A stretch of DNA of 64,000 nucleotides from Sulfitobacter sp. EhC04. Its GTDB lineage: Bacteria > Pseudomonadota > Alphaproteobacteria > Rhodobacterales > Rhodobacteraceae. A program made the translations under genes and the position numbers. A model generated the notes under the pieces. That model made no database searches. It saw nothing but the letters and a program-made list of their open reading frames with translations, and was not told where the DNA came from. This document shows, piece after piece, positions 36,662 to 45,515 of the stretch (position 1 is the first letter of the stretch; every line of letters starts with the position of its first letter). The stretch covers positions 225,489 through 289,488 of the forward strand of contig NZ_LXYI01000008.1 of assembly GCF_001650875.1 (NCBI RefSeq). The letters are read 5' to 3'.

Positions 36662-38293
36662 GTGCAAAATTCAATGATGTACTTTCCGTTGACGATCGGT
36701 TCGCTGATTGATCACGCAGAGCGTAACTACCCAGGAAGCGAGGTCGTTTCGGTTGAAACAGCCGGAAACATTGACCGCAGCACCTGGGGAGAGGTGGCGC
36801 GCAATTCCCGGCGTCTGGCCTCGGCCCTGGCCAAGCTTGGCATCACGTTCGGCGAGTGCTGCGGCACAATTGCCTGGAACAACCGCCGTCACCTTGAGAT
36901 TTACTTTGGCGTCTCCGGCAGCGGGCTGATCTGCCACACGATCAATCCGCGCCTGACACCCGAACAGATCGCCTATGTGGTGAACCATGCCGAAAACAAG
37001 GTTCTGTTCCTCGACAAGACGTTTCTGGGCTACGCAGCAAAGCTTGGCGCGCATTTCAATACTGTAAAACACATCGTCCTGCTGGGGCCGCGCGATGAAG
37101 AGGCGGCAGCGATGGTGCCCGGCCTGATGTTCTATGATGAACTTCTGGAGACGGGTGACGCCGATTACCGCTATCCCGCCGACCTCGACGAGAATACACC
37201 GTCGAGCCTGTGCTATACTTCTGGCACCACCGGACTGCCCAAGGGCGTTCTTTATACCCACCGGTCGACAGTCCTGCATTGCCTTGGCGGCAACACCGCT
37301 GATGGCCTTGCGCTCTCCAACCACGACACCGTGATGCCGGTGGTGCCGATGTTCCACGTCAACGCCTGGGGGGTGCCGTATTGCGCGGCAGCGATTGGTT
37401 CCAAGCTGGTTTTGCCCGGACCGTTCATGGACGGCCCAAACCTGGTGAAACTGATTGACGACGAAGAGGTGACAATTGCATTGGGTGTCCCCACCATCTG
37501 GCAGGGCCTGTTGCAGGCCCTTGAACAGTCCGGTTCCAAGGTGCCCAGCCTCAAGCGCACGCTTGTCGGCGGTTCGGCCATGCCGCCTTCGATGATCCGC
37601 ACGTTCCGTGAGCTTTATGACGTTGAGGCGGTACATGTCTGGGGCATGACCGAAACCTCGCCGCAGGGCACAGTGAACCGCGAGGTGAAAAGCCAGCTTG
37701 GCCTGCCTGAAACCGAGCGCGCGAAAATCCGTGAATCGCAGGGCCGCCCGCCCTATGGCGTTGAACTGCGGATTGTCGATGACGCCGACACCGCCCTGCC
37801 CAATGATGGCACGACCCAGGGCGCGCTGCAGATCCGCGGCCACTGGATCGTGGAAAGCTATCACCGCAGCGGTGCCAGCGCGCTGACCGACGATGGCTGG
37901 TTTGATACCGGCGATGTGGCGACGCTCGACGAAAACGGCTTTATGCGCATTCGCGATCGCGCCAAGGACATCATCAAGTCAGGGGGCGAATGGATTTCGA
38001 CCGTCGAGCTTGAAAATATCGCGATCGCGCACCCCAGTGTCGCCAATGCCGCCGCTATCGCCGCGCGCCACGAAAAATGGGACGAGCGCCCGATCGTGAT
38101 TGTTCAGAAAAAGCCTGGGGCGGACGTCACGGAGGCGACGATCTTGGCGCTTTTCGACGACAGAGTTGCCCGCTGGCAGGTGCCGGACAAGGTGATTTTT
38201 GTCGAGCAACTGCCACTCGGCGCGACCGGAAAAGTACTCAAGGCTACGCTGCGCGAAACCTATGGCGACGTGCTGATAACCGAAACCGCCTGA
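36662..38293 (+). CDS. Medium/long-chain acyl-CoA synthetase (AlkK-like)
   Basis: 543 residues from GTG 36662, with AGGAGG at 36651-36656 and only 13 bases after the GMC stop. The ANL motifs are TSGTTGLPKG (186-195), VWGMTETSPQGTV, GWFDTGDVATLDENG, RDRAKDIIKSGGEWIS and the catalytic K524 in GATGKVLK. ISTVELEN in place of ISPREIE is typical of the AlkK group. It activates the acid made from the alcohol by its neighbours. Confidence 0.92.
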   Translation: MQNSMMYFPLTIGSLIDHAERNYPGSEVVSVETAGNIDRSTWGEVARNSRRLASALAKLGITFGECCGTIAWNNRRHLEIYFGVSGSGLICHTINPRLTPEQIAYVVNHAENKVLFLDKTFLGYAAKLGAHFNTVKHIVLLGPRDEEAAAMVPGLMFYDELLETGDADYRYPADLDENTPSSLCYTSGTTGLPKGVLYTHRSTVLHCLGGNTADGLALSNHDTVMPVVPMFHVNAWGVPYCAAAIGSKLVLPGPFMDGPNLVKLIDDEEVTIALGVPTIWQGLLQALEQSGSKVPSLKRTLVGGSAMPPSMIRTFRELYDVEAVHVWGMTETSPQGTVNREVKSQLGLPETERAKIRESQGRPPYGVELRIVDDADTALPNDGTTQGALQIRGHWIVESYHRSGASALTDDGWFDTGDVATLDENGFMRIRDRAKDIIKSGGEWISTVELENIAIAHPSVANAAAIAARHEKWDERPIVIVQKKPGADVTEATILALFDDRVARWQVPDKVIFVEQLPLGATGKVLKATLRETYGDVLITETA

Positions 38294-38320
38294 CAACTTT
38301 CAACATGGAGAAAAAGTGAG

Positions 38321-40057
38321 ATGACGATGGAACACAAGGACATTGCTCCCGAAGATTACTCGCAGCTCGATTCCGATATCGCTGCGCTTGTGGCGGCCAA
38401 GGACAGTTGGGCCCAAACCTCGATTGCCAAACGGCTTGGTCTGTTGGCGCAAGTCAAAGACAGAATAATGCAGCAGGCGCCAGCCTGGGTCGAGATTTCG
38501 GGGCGCCGCAAGATGTTGCCGGCCGACTCCAAACAGGTCGGTGAAGAGTGGTTCGGCGGACCCTATGCCGCCATCGCGGGCTGCAACGGTCTGATGGAGA
38601 CCCTGTCGCAGATGGAAGGCAAAAAGTTTCTGAACGGCCTGTCCAAGCGTGTAACAACGTCCGGGCAAGTGGCGGTCAGGGTCATGCCACACAACAAGTG
38701 GGACCGGCTTTTGATGTCTGGTGTCTCGGCCGAAGTCTGGATGCAGGACGGCGTGACCCTGAACAATCTGAAGGATAATACAGCCAGCAGCTATAACGCG
38801 CCTGCGAATGAGCGCAAAGGCAAGGTCGCACTGGTTCTGGGCGCGGGCAATATCTCTTCCATCGCGCCGCTCGACTGCTTCTATAAGCTGTTTGTCGAGC
38901 ATCAGGTGGTGATTTTGAAGATGAACCCGGTCAACGACTATCTGACCCCGATTTTCAACCAGGCCCTGAAACCGCTGATCGACATCGACGCCTTGCGCAT
39001 TGTGCGCGGCGACGGGGTTGTCGGCGAATATCTGACCAGTCACCCGGACATCGAAGAAATCCACATCACCGGCGCGGGTGCCACCCATGATGCCATTGTC
39101 TGGGGTCCCGGTGCACAGGGCAAGGCGAACAAGGCCGCCGGGACACCGCGCAATACCCGCCGTGTCACTTCGGAATTGGGCGCAGTCTGCCCGACGATCA
39201 TCGTGCCCGGTCCCTGGACCAGGGCTGATATCGCCTTTCAGGCGGAACATATCGCAACCCAGAAGCTCTATAACTCCGGCTATAACTGCATCGCCTGTCA
39301 GACACTGGTTTTGCCGGGCAACTGGAGCAAGACCGGCAAGCTGATGGAGGCCGTCAAGCGGCACATCTCCAAGTCGGACCGGATCGCCTTCTACCCAGGC
39401 ACCGAACAGCGGGTCAACGACTTCAAAGAGCATGGCGACAACATCGTCATGCTGCCACGTGGCAAGTCATCGCCCTTCCTGATCTCGGAATTCACCGAGC
39501 ACTCAAAAGAGCATCACGCCGAAACCGAGGTCTTTGGTCCCGCTTTGGGAGTCCACAAGATCACCGCCAAGAACGCGGAAGCGTATTTGGTGGCGGCGGT
39601 CAAATGGGCCAACGAAAACCTGCATGGCACCCTGGGGGCTAGTGTCCTGATCCACCCCAGAACCATCCGAAGTATCGGCAAGAAACGCTTCGAATCGATC
39701 ATCTCCGATCTTCATTATGGCACCATCGGGATCAACACCTGGGCCCTTGTCGGCTTCTCGATCTCACAAACGCCTTGGGGCGCGTTTCCGGGGCACACTC
39801 TGGATGACGTACAGTCCGGCATCGGCTCGGTTCACAACGCCTATATGTTCGACAAGACCGAACGCACCATCCTGCGCGCGCCCTGGCGCCCCACCCCGCG
39901 GGCGATGCTGTCCGGTGGAATGACGCTGCTGCCACGGCCGCCCTGGTTCGTCACCAACCGCAGACAAGTGCGCCTTGGTCGCCTGCTGACACGCTTTTTG
40001 CACCGGCCAAGTTGGTTCAAGATCCCGCGCATTTTTTTCAATGCATTGCTTGGATAG
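38321..40057 (+). CDS. Aldehyde dehydrogenase-superfamily protein, divergent and long
   Basis: 578 residues. The ALDH core is recognisable: GKVALVLGAGNISSIAPLD replaces the usual PWNFP loop region, ITGAGATHDAIVWG replaces FTGS, E285 lies in TSELGAVCP, and NCIACQ (C323, C326) is the nucleophile region. Unusual points are the first 110 residues, the altered cofactor loop and a basic C-terminal tail (LGRLLTRFLHRPSWFKIPRI). It may oxidise the aldehyde to the acid, or work as an acyl-CoA reductase. It follows the acyl-CoA ligase by 27 bases and has no signal peptide. Confidence 0.82.
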   Translation: MTMEHKDIAPEDYSQLDSDIAALVAAKDSWAQTSIAKRLGLLAQVKDRIMQQAPAWVEISGRRKMLPADSKQVGEEWFGGPYAAIAGCNGLMETLSQMEGKKFLNGLSKRVTTSGQVAVRVMPHNKWDRLLMSGVSAEVWMQDGVTLNNLKDNTASSYNAPANERKGKVALVLGAGNISSIAPLDCFYKLFVEHQVVILKMNPVNDYLTPIFNQALKPLIDIDALRIVRGDGVVGEYLTSHPDIEEIHITGAGATHDAIVWGPGAQGKANKAAGTPRNTRRVTSELGAVCPTIIVPGPWTRADIAFQAEHIATQKLYNSGYNCIACQTLVLPGNWSKTGKLMEAVKRHISKSDRIAFYPGTEQRVNDFKEHGDNIVMLPRGKSSPFLISEFTEHSKEHHAETEVFGPALGVHKITAKNAEAYLVAAVKWANENLHGTLGASVLIHPRTIRSIGKKRFESIISDLHYGTIGINTWALVGFSISQTPWGAFPGHTLDDVQSGIGSVHNAYMFDKTERTILRAPWRPTPRAMLSGGMTLLPRPPWFVTNRRQVRLGRLLTRFLHRPSWFKIPRIFFNALLG

Positions 40058-40195
40058 GCATTGCCGGTCAGTTATCTGATTTGATAATCGGGCTTGAACT
40101 GGTGGGCGGCCGAACGCTGCGCCGCCCACCGAAATCCAAGGCGGCGCAGTTCATAATCTCTGCGGGTCGATCGAACGAAAGGCCGTCCGGGCACC

Positions 40196-41461
40196 ATGTA
40201 CGCCAAGAAACCCAAGCAATCGCGTTCGGTCGAGACTCTCCGCAACATGACCGACGCCGCCATTGGCCTGATCGCCGCCGAAGGCCTGTCTGCCCTGACC
40301 CATCGCAAGCTCGCCCAAAAGGCCGGCGTCTCGCTGGCGCTGACGACCTATTATTTCCCCAAGAAGGCCGACATTCTGGTGTCGGTTTCCAAGACGGTGC
40401 TGGAACGCTATCGGCACAGATTCGACCGGGCTTTGGAAAGATACCTGCGCAAGGATCATGTTCCTCAAAGTATGTCGGAATTTACCATCAGGGTGATCCG
40501 CATCACAGTTGATGAAAATCGAGAGCAGGCTTTGGCCTGGGCCGAAGTCTTTCTGGACGGTCTGCGTAACCCGGACAGTGCTGCCCTGGTCTGTGAATCC
40601 ATGCAGGAACTTCAGGACGTCTGGGGACGCATAAGGGATTTGATAGAGCCGGACTTCAGTGATGAAGCGCTCCGGTCACGGATCGACCTCGTGGTCGGAC
40701 TGACCTACATGGGTCTGGGCCTTGATCTGCGAAAACGTCAGGTCGACGATACGTTTCTGCGGCAACGTCCGGCAATGGAAATCTGGAAACCGTCAAAACA
40801 CATCGTTCAGGCCGCCGTTCCAGATCAGAAAAAGGCGCGGCAGGCACCAAAAGAAGCAAAGACGCGGGCGCGAATATTGGAGGCCGCGATTGAAGTGGTG
40901 ACCACAGAGGGCATGTCCGCCCTGACCCACCGCAAGGTCGCCGCCATGCTGGGGCTGGCAGCTTCGGCACCCAGCTATCACTACCCGAGTATTTCGGCGC
41001 TCCTCGAAGATGTCCAGGTTGCGCTTTTCGAGGCATCGAAGGATCGCTATCGCGAGGTTGCAGCAGAGGCTGGCAGTCAGTCCTGGACGTTCGAGCAACT
41101 TTCCGACACGACAGCAGTCATCCTGCAACGTGAAGCGATGAACTTCGCGCAGGAAAGCCTGACACTTTATCAGTTCTGGATTGAAGCCTCCCGGCAACCG
41201 GCGATCCGTCTAAAGGTCTGGGATTCGATACGCAGTCAGGCGGTGGCCTGGGACCGGGTTTTCGAACAGGTTCTCGGACGGCCCCAGCATTCGCTTGGCA
41301 TCCTGGCTGTCGCGCAATTCGCAGGCAAGCTGGTTCGCATTCATTATTCCAGCCCGCAATTGTCGACTCTGGCTCTCGTCAGAAAGGAATTCGAGGCTGA
41401 CTTCAAGTTGATCGCCGCTGGTAAATACCTCGTCAAACCCGAGATCGAAGCCGTGCGCTGA
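40196..41461 (+). CDS. Double TetR-family regulator (two TetR units in one chain)
   Basis: 421 residues. Two complete TetR DNA-binding domains are joined: residues about 12-58 (LSALTHRKLAQKAGVSLALT then TYYFPKKADIL) and about 222-270 (MSALTHRKVAAMLGLAASAP then SYHYPSISALL). The common SALTHRK lies at 32-38 and 241-247, giving a 209-residue period. Each is followed by its own helical domain. The chain could act as a built-in heterodimer on an asymmetric site. It ends the GMC-ligase-ALDH run; a 5+6+5 inverted repeat TTATC/GATAA sits at 40072-40087 upstream. Confidence 0.87.
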   Translation: MYAKKPKQSRSVETLRNMTDAAIGLIAAEGLSALTHRKLAQKAGVSLALTTYYFPKKADILVSVSKTVLERYRHRFDRALERYLRKDHVPQSMSEFTIRVIRITVDENREQALAWAEVFLDGLRNPDSAALVCESMQELQDVWGRIRDLIEPDFSDEALRSRIDLVVGLTYMGLGLDLRKRQVDDTFLRQRPAMEIWKPSKHIVQAAVPDQKKARQAPKEAKTRARILEAAIEVVTTEGMSALTHRKVAAMLGLAASAPSYHYPSISALLEDVQVALFEASKDRYREVAAEAGSQSWTFEQLSDTTAVILQREAMNFAQESLTLYQFWIEASRQPAIRLKVWDSIRSQAVAWDRVFEQVLGRPQHSLGILAVAQFAGKLVRIHYSSPQLSTLALVRKEFEADFKLIAAGKYLVKPEIEAVR

Positions 41462-41571
41462 ACCCCTGACCAACCGCAGAAAACTGGATTCGGGTTGAGG
41501 CACAGGAGGCCGCAGTCGTCACGAAGAATCCTGCGTGACGCTCTCCAGCATCCAGTTTCCCTTGACCAAGA

Positions 41572-43350
41572 TTACACGCTGGCGTCGGCAAGTTCCATCA
41601 GCGTATCCGGTCCGGCTTCCAGCGCGGCCATGTGGCTGTCGGCCTGTGGAGAGACCCTGGCAAAGAAGAACCGCGCCATCGCACGCTTGCCGTCACGCTG
41701 TTCCTTGGGAAAGCTGGTGTCGGTCTCGGCGGTGATCACCATCTTGGCCCAGACAAACCCAAGCGCTGTCAGCGACAGGATTTTCAGATAGTCCATGGAG
41801 CCGGCAGCCAGAGCGTCGGGATCGGCGGCACCTGCTTCCGTCAGTACGGCGGTGGCACGTTTCAACGTGCCAAAGAGCTTTTCCAGAGGTTTGATGGTTT
41901 CGGCCAAAGCCGCGTTGTCGCTGTGTTCGGCAATCAGGTCTTCGATGGGCCGGAACAAGTGCTGAACCATCCGGCCCTTCTCCATCGGCAGCTTGCGGGC
42001 CACCAGATCCAACGCCTGAATGCCGTTCGCGCCTTCGTAGAGCGAGACGATGCGAATATCGCGCAGGATCTGTTCCATCCCCCATTCGCGGACATAGCCG
42101 TGGCCACCAAAGACCTGAATTCCGTGGTTGGCCGCTTCAATACCGATCTCGGACAGCCAGACCTTGACCACCGGCGTCATCAGCGCCACGAAAGCCGCCG
42201 CATCCGCGCGCGTGGCGGCGTCCGGATGACGGTCGGCAATATCGACATGCTTCATGACCCAAAGTGCCAGCGCCCGCGCGCCCTCGCCGAGCGACCGCAT
42301 GGTCAACAGCATGCGACGCACATCCGGGTGAACGATGATCGGATCGGCCGCCAGATCGGGGCGCTTCGCGCCGCTGATCGACCGGCTCTGCTGCCGGTCG
42401 CGGGCATAGTCGACCGCAGTCTGATAAGAGACTTCCGCCGCACCCTGCCCCATGCCTGACAACAAAAGACGTTCGGTATTCATCATTGTGAACATCGCCC
42501 TGAGGCCTTTGTGCGGTTCACCGATGATCCAGCCCTTGGCGTTGTCGAAATTCATCACACAGGCAACCGAGCCCTTCATGCCCATCTTGTGTTCGATCGA
42601 CCCACAGGTGACCGTATTGCGCTCCCCGAGCGCGCCGTTCTCGTCGGGAATGAATTTCGGCACCAGAAACAACGAAATACCGCCCGCCCCTTCTGGCGCA
42701 TCCGGCAGTTTGGCCAGAACCAGATGGACGATGTTATCCGACAGGTCCTGCTCGCCACCCGTGATGAAGATCTTGGTGCCGGTGATCATATGGGTGCCGT
42801 CATTGCCCGGTTGCGCCTTGGTACGCATCAGGCCGAGATCGGTGCCGGCATGCGCCTCGGTCAGACACATCGTCCCGGACCAAACTCCGGAAATCATGTT
42901 GGGCAGATAGGTGTTCTTCAACTCTTCGCTGGCATGAGCCTCGATTGCCATCGCCGCACCATGGGTCAGACCGGTGTACTGAAGGAAGGTCATGTTGCAG
43001 GCGCTGAGGATCTCGGTGACGCAGTATTCCATGAAATGCGGCAGCGCCTGCCCGCCGAATTCTTCCGGCCCGGTCAGCGAAAGCCAGCCGCCATCGACAA
43101 AGCGGTCATAGGCCTCCTTGAACCCCGGAGGCGACGTCACCTTGCCGTCCTCGAACTTTGCGCCAATCTCGTCACCTTGCCGGTTGAGCGGTAGCAGCAC
43201 TTCGCTGCCAAAGCGTCCAGCTTCAAGCAGGATCTGTTCGATAAGGTCCCAGGACAGATCCTCGTGCCCCGGAAGGCTGGACAGTTCATCCAGCCCTAGA
43301 GCTGTATGGACAAAGCGATAATCCGCGATCGGGATGCTGTATTTCGTCAT
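41572..43350 (-). CDS. Acyl-CoA dehydrogenase, long form (about 590 residues)
   Basis: 592 residues. FAD/substrate motifs are MCLTEAHAGTDLGLMRTKA and KIFITGGEQDLSDNIVHLVL; QVFGGHGYVREWGMEQILRD and IVSLYEGANGIQALDL carry the catalytic glutamate region. The extra C-terminal 150 residues and the N-terminal domain fit the long ACAD group that includes DmdC-like enzymes. It makes the trans-2-enoyl-CoA. The gene is third in a leftward operon after the SDR and DsbA-fold genes (166-base gap). Substrate unknown. Confidence 0.9.
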   Translation of the reverse strand: MTKYSIPIADYRFVHTALGLDELSSLPGHEDLSWDLIEQILLEAGRFGSEVLLPLNRQGDEIGAKFEDGKVTSPPGFKEAYDRFVDGGWLSLTGPEEFGGQALPHFMEYCVTEILSACNMTFLQYTGLTHGAAMAIEAHASEELKNTYLPNMISGVWSGTMCLTEAHAGTDLGLMRTKAQPGNDGTHMITGTKIFITGGEQDLSDNIVHLVLAKLPDAPEGAGGISLFLVPKFIPDENGALGERNTVTCGSIEHKMGMKGSVACVMNFDNAKGWIIGEPHKGLRAMFTMMNTERLLLSGMGQGAAEVSYQTAVDYARDRQQSRSISGAKRPDLAADPIIVHPDVRRMLLTMRSLGEGARALALWVMKHVDIADRHPDAATRADAAAFVALMTPVVKVWLSEIGIEAANHGIQVFGGHGYVREWGMEQILRDIRIVSLYEGANGIQALDLVARKLPMEKGRMVQHLFRPIEDLIAEHSDNAALAETIKPLEKLFGTLKRATAVLTEAGAADPDALAAGSMDYLKILSLTALGFVWAKMVITAETDTSFPKEQRDGKRAMARFFFARVSPQADSHMAALEAGPDTLMELADASV

Positions 43351-43516
43351 GATTTCCGTTCTCCTTCAGACCCGACGACCCGCAAAAGGCCTGTCCCAGA
43401 TCAAAACTTGTGCCTGATTGCGCGCGAACAAATGGCACCGGCCACGCCATGCCCGCTGTCAGGTATCCTGGCTGTCGAAAGCAGCCAGATTTCCGTTTGC
43501 CCGCAGGCCCTCGACG

Positions 43517-44131
43517 TCAGGCGGTCTCAGCCTTGCGCTTTTCAATCTCTGCAACGACCATGTGCAACCTGTCCTTGCCGAAATACATCTCGTCATCGAC
43601 GTAGAAAGTCGGCGACCCAAAGGCGCCACGTTCAACGGCCTCCTGGGTCGCCTGTACCAACTCCTGTTTTACCTCGGGGTCTTGGGACTTCGCGATCAGT
43701 GCGGCAGCATCAAGCCCCGCCTCGGTCAGCGATGCGCCGATGACAGACGGGTCATTCAGGTTGCGCGGGTCGCTCCACATGTATCGGTAGACTGCATCGA
43801 CATAGGGTTCGAACACACCCAACTTGCGCGCCGCGATCGCGCCGCGCATCAGCACAAGTGTGTTGATCGGGAAGAACGGATTGAAGCTGAAGTCGGTGAT
43901 GCCATGTTCAGCACAGAACCGCTCAGTTTCCAATGCGTCGTATTTGTTCTTGTTTTCCACACCGGCATAGACCTCGACCGGCGAGCGGTTGCCGGTGGCC
44001 TTGAAGATGCCACCCAGCAGGATCGGCACATAGGCAACGGTAACACCCGTGCGACGCTCGATCTCGGGGATCACACGGTGGCACAAATAGGCATTCGGAC
44101 TGCCGAAGTCGAAGAGGAATTCAACTTTCAT
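43517..44131 (-). CDS. DsbA-fold 2-hydroxychromene-2-carboxylate isomerase-like protein
   Basis: 204 residues from ATG 44131, two bases after the SDR stop. The N-terminal MKVEFLFDFGSPNAYL is the thioredoxin/GST-kappa fold with serine in place of the CPxC cysteines, as in 2-hydroxychromene-2-carboxylate isomerases. GVFGSPTFYVDDEMYFGKDR-like text near the end (GAFGSPTFYVDD) holds the cis-proline. Such enzymes use glutathione to isomerise aromatic-ring cleavage products, but many in lipid clusters have no known substrate. Tightly linked to the SDR upstream. Confidence 0.83.
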   Translation of the reverse strand: MKVEFLFDFGSPNAYLCHRVIPEIERRTGVTVAYVPILLGGIFKATGNRSPVEVYAGVENKNKYDALETERFCAEHGITDFSFNPFFPINTLVLMRGAIAARKLGVFEPYVDAVYRYMWSDPRNLNDPSVIGASLTEAGLDAAALIAKSQDPEVKQELVQATQEAVERGAFGSPTFYVDDEMYFGKDRLHMVVAEIEKRKAETA

Positions 44132-44133
44132 GG

Positions 44134-44883
44134 TCACCACGTTTCGCCAGAGGGACGAATTTGCATTTCGAAGGTCCAGGCATCCTGGCGCTGGTTGTAA
44201 AGCGACCAATAGGCCTCGGCCACGGCGGCGGGATCCATGAAACGACCCTCTTTTTCCAAAGCCTCGGCACCTTCCTTCGAAGCGACAAGATTGCGCACCC
44301 AAGCCGTGTCGACGGCTGCGTCGATCACCAGATGTGCAACGTGCAGGCCCTGCGGCATCATCTCGCGCGCAGTGGCTTCAGCGACCGCGCGAAGGCCGAA
44401 TTTGGCGCTGGCAAAAGCGGCATAACCGGCCCCGCCGCGCAGACCGGCAGTGGCACCGGTGAAAAAGATGTTCCCCTTGCCCCGCGGCAGCATGATACGG
44501 GCCGCTTCTCGGCCTGTCACGAAGCCTGCGAAACAAGCCATTTCCCAGACCTTGCGGAACACACGGTCGGTGGTGTCCACCAAGGGGAAATTGACGTTTG
44601 CGCCGATGTTGAAGATTACCACCTCCAGGGGCGATATGGCCTCGGCCTCTTGCAGGAATGCCGTTACATCTTCGGGAACCCGCGCGTCGAGCGACCGGCC
44701 CTGTGCGCTGCCACCGGCTGCCCTGATTTCGTCGAACAGCCCCTCCAGCTTGTCGCCACCGCGACGGCCCGCATAGACGTCAAAGCCTTCTGACGCGAAT
44801 TTCTTGGCAATCTCTCCGCCGATATAGTCACCGGCGCCGACAACCGCGACAGAAGCGTTTCGTTTAGGTGCGCTCAAAGTCAT
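44134..44883 (-). CDS. Atypical SDR lacking the catalytic Tyr and Ser
   Basis: 249 residues from ATG 44883 with GGGGAGGA adjacent. The fold is SDR (VAVVGAGDYIGGEIAKKFAS at the start, AGLRGGAGYAAFASAKFGLR in the middle). However, the YxxxK tyrosine is F157 (FASAK, K161 kept), the usual serine pair reads GA in FFTGATAG, and NNAG reads FNIGAN. Hydride transfer by the normal mechanism is therefore doubtful; it may bind nucleotide only or use Y154. A palindrome, TTAGTATTAACTAA (44960-44973), lies about 77 bases upstream. First gene of the SDR-isomerase-ACAD operon. Confidence 0.8.
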   Translation of the reverse strand: MTLSAPKRNASVAVVGAGDYIGGEIAKKFASEGFDVYAGRRGGDKLEGLFDEIRAAGGSAQGRSLDARVPEDVTAFLQEAEAISPLEVVIFNIGANVNFPLVDTTDRVFRKVWEMACFAGFVTGREAARIMLPRGKGNIFFTGATAGLRGGAGYAAFASAKFGLRAVAEATAREMMPQGLHVAHLVIDAAVDTAWVRNLVASKEGAEALEKEGRFMDPAAVAEAYWSLYNQRQDAWTFEMQIRPSGETW

Positions 44884-45515
44884 TCCTCCCCTGCAAGGGC
44901 CATCAGGGCCCGGAACCGCTGAACGATGGCATGTGCGCCGATCATCAGTGAGTTCTATATTAGTATTAACTAAATCAACACTCAAACTTGGTCAAGTTGA
45001 AATTTTTGCCGCTACGAAGGATTTCGCCGGCTTCATTAGTTCTATTTTAATTCTTGTATTTAGTTCTCGCACAGGTAAGGCCCGAGCTCCAGTTAGCATG
45101 TCCTGCGACTTTTTCTGAAGATCCGGTGTCGTCTGATTCCTCGCGCGCAGATGCAAACAGGTGGCTGGCGGGCTGGATCGCCCAAATAGTGCGGGGCCGG
45201 CAACCCACACCCCCGTGCCGAAATCCTGCACGGCGGCGGTTGCCATTTGGGGCTCCATGATCTTGTCGGCGAAAGAATGCTGCCGCACTTCTTCGGCGCG
45301 TCTGGCCAGTGGGATACTGAATAACCGGGGACAGGCCGCTCGCGAACAGCAACGGCAGAAAGTCAAAAGGTCATCAGTTGCCTTCGCCTTCAGAGGCGTC
45401 GTGACCTGTTCGCCCAAGGCACCCGTATAGCAGCCCCGACACCGACCGCCGGAACGGCCCGGCGGCCTGGTGATTCACGATGTCGGCTGCCCGAATGTTC
45501 GGGCAGCCCGTGATG
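44884..45515. other. Gene-free region with an AT-rich palindrome
   Basis: About 630 bases between two leftward SDR genes. TTAGTATTAACTAA (44960-44973, perfect 5+4+5) lies in an AT-rich block that likely contains the promoter and operator of the atypical SDR operon; TTAGTTCT repeats nearby at about 45036-45070. The rest (45100-45500) has open frames but none resembles a known protein; it may be an eroded gene. Confidence 0.45.

Noticed and set aside
36671..37864. Long leftward open frame (about 397 codons) opposite the AlkK-like gene
   Set aside because: Exact antisense of a gene with all ANL motifs; no family resemblance and histidine/arginine-rich composition typical of antisense shadows.
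44992..45417. Leftward 141-codon frame between the SDR genes
   Set aside because: No domain match, lies in a region that looks eroded, and no plausible start signal.
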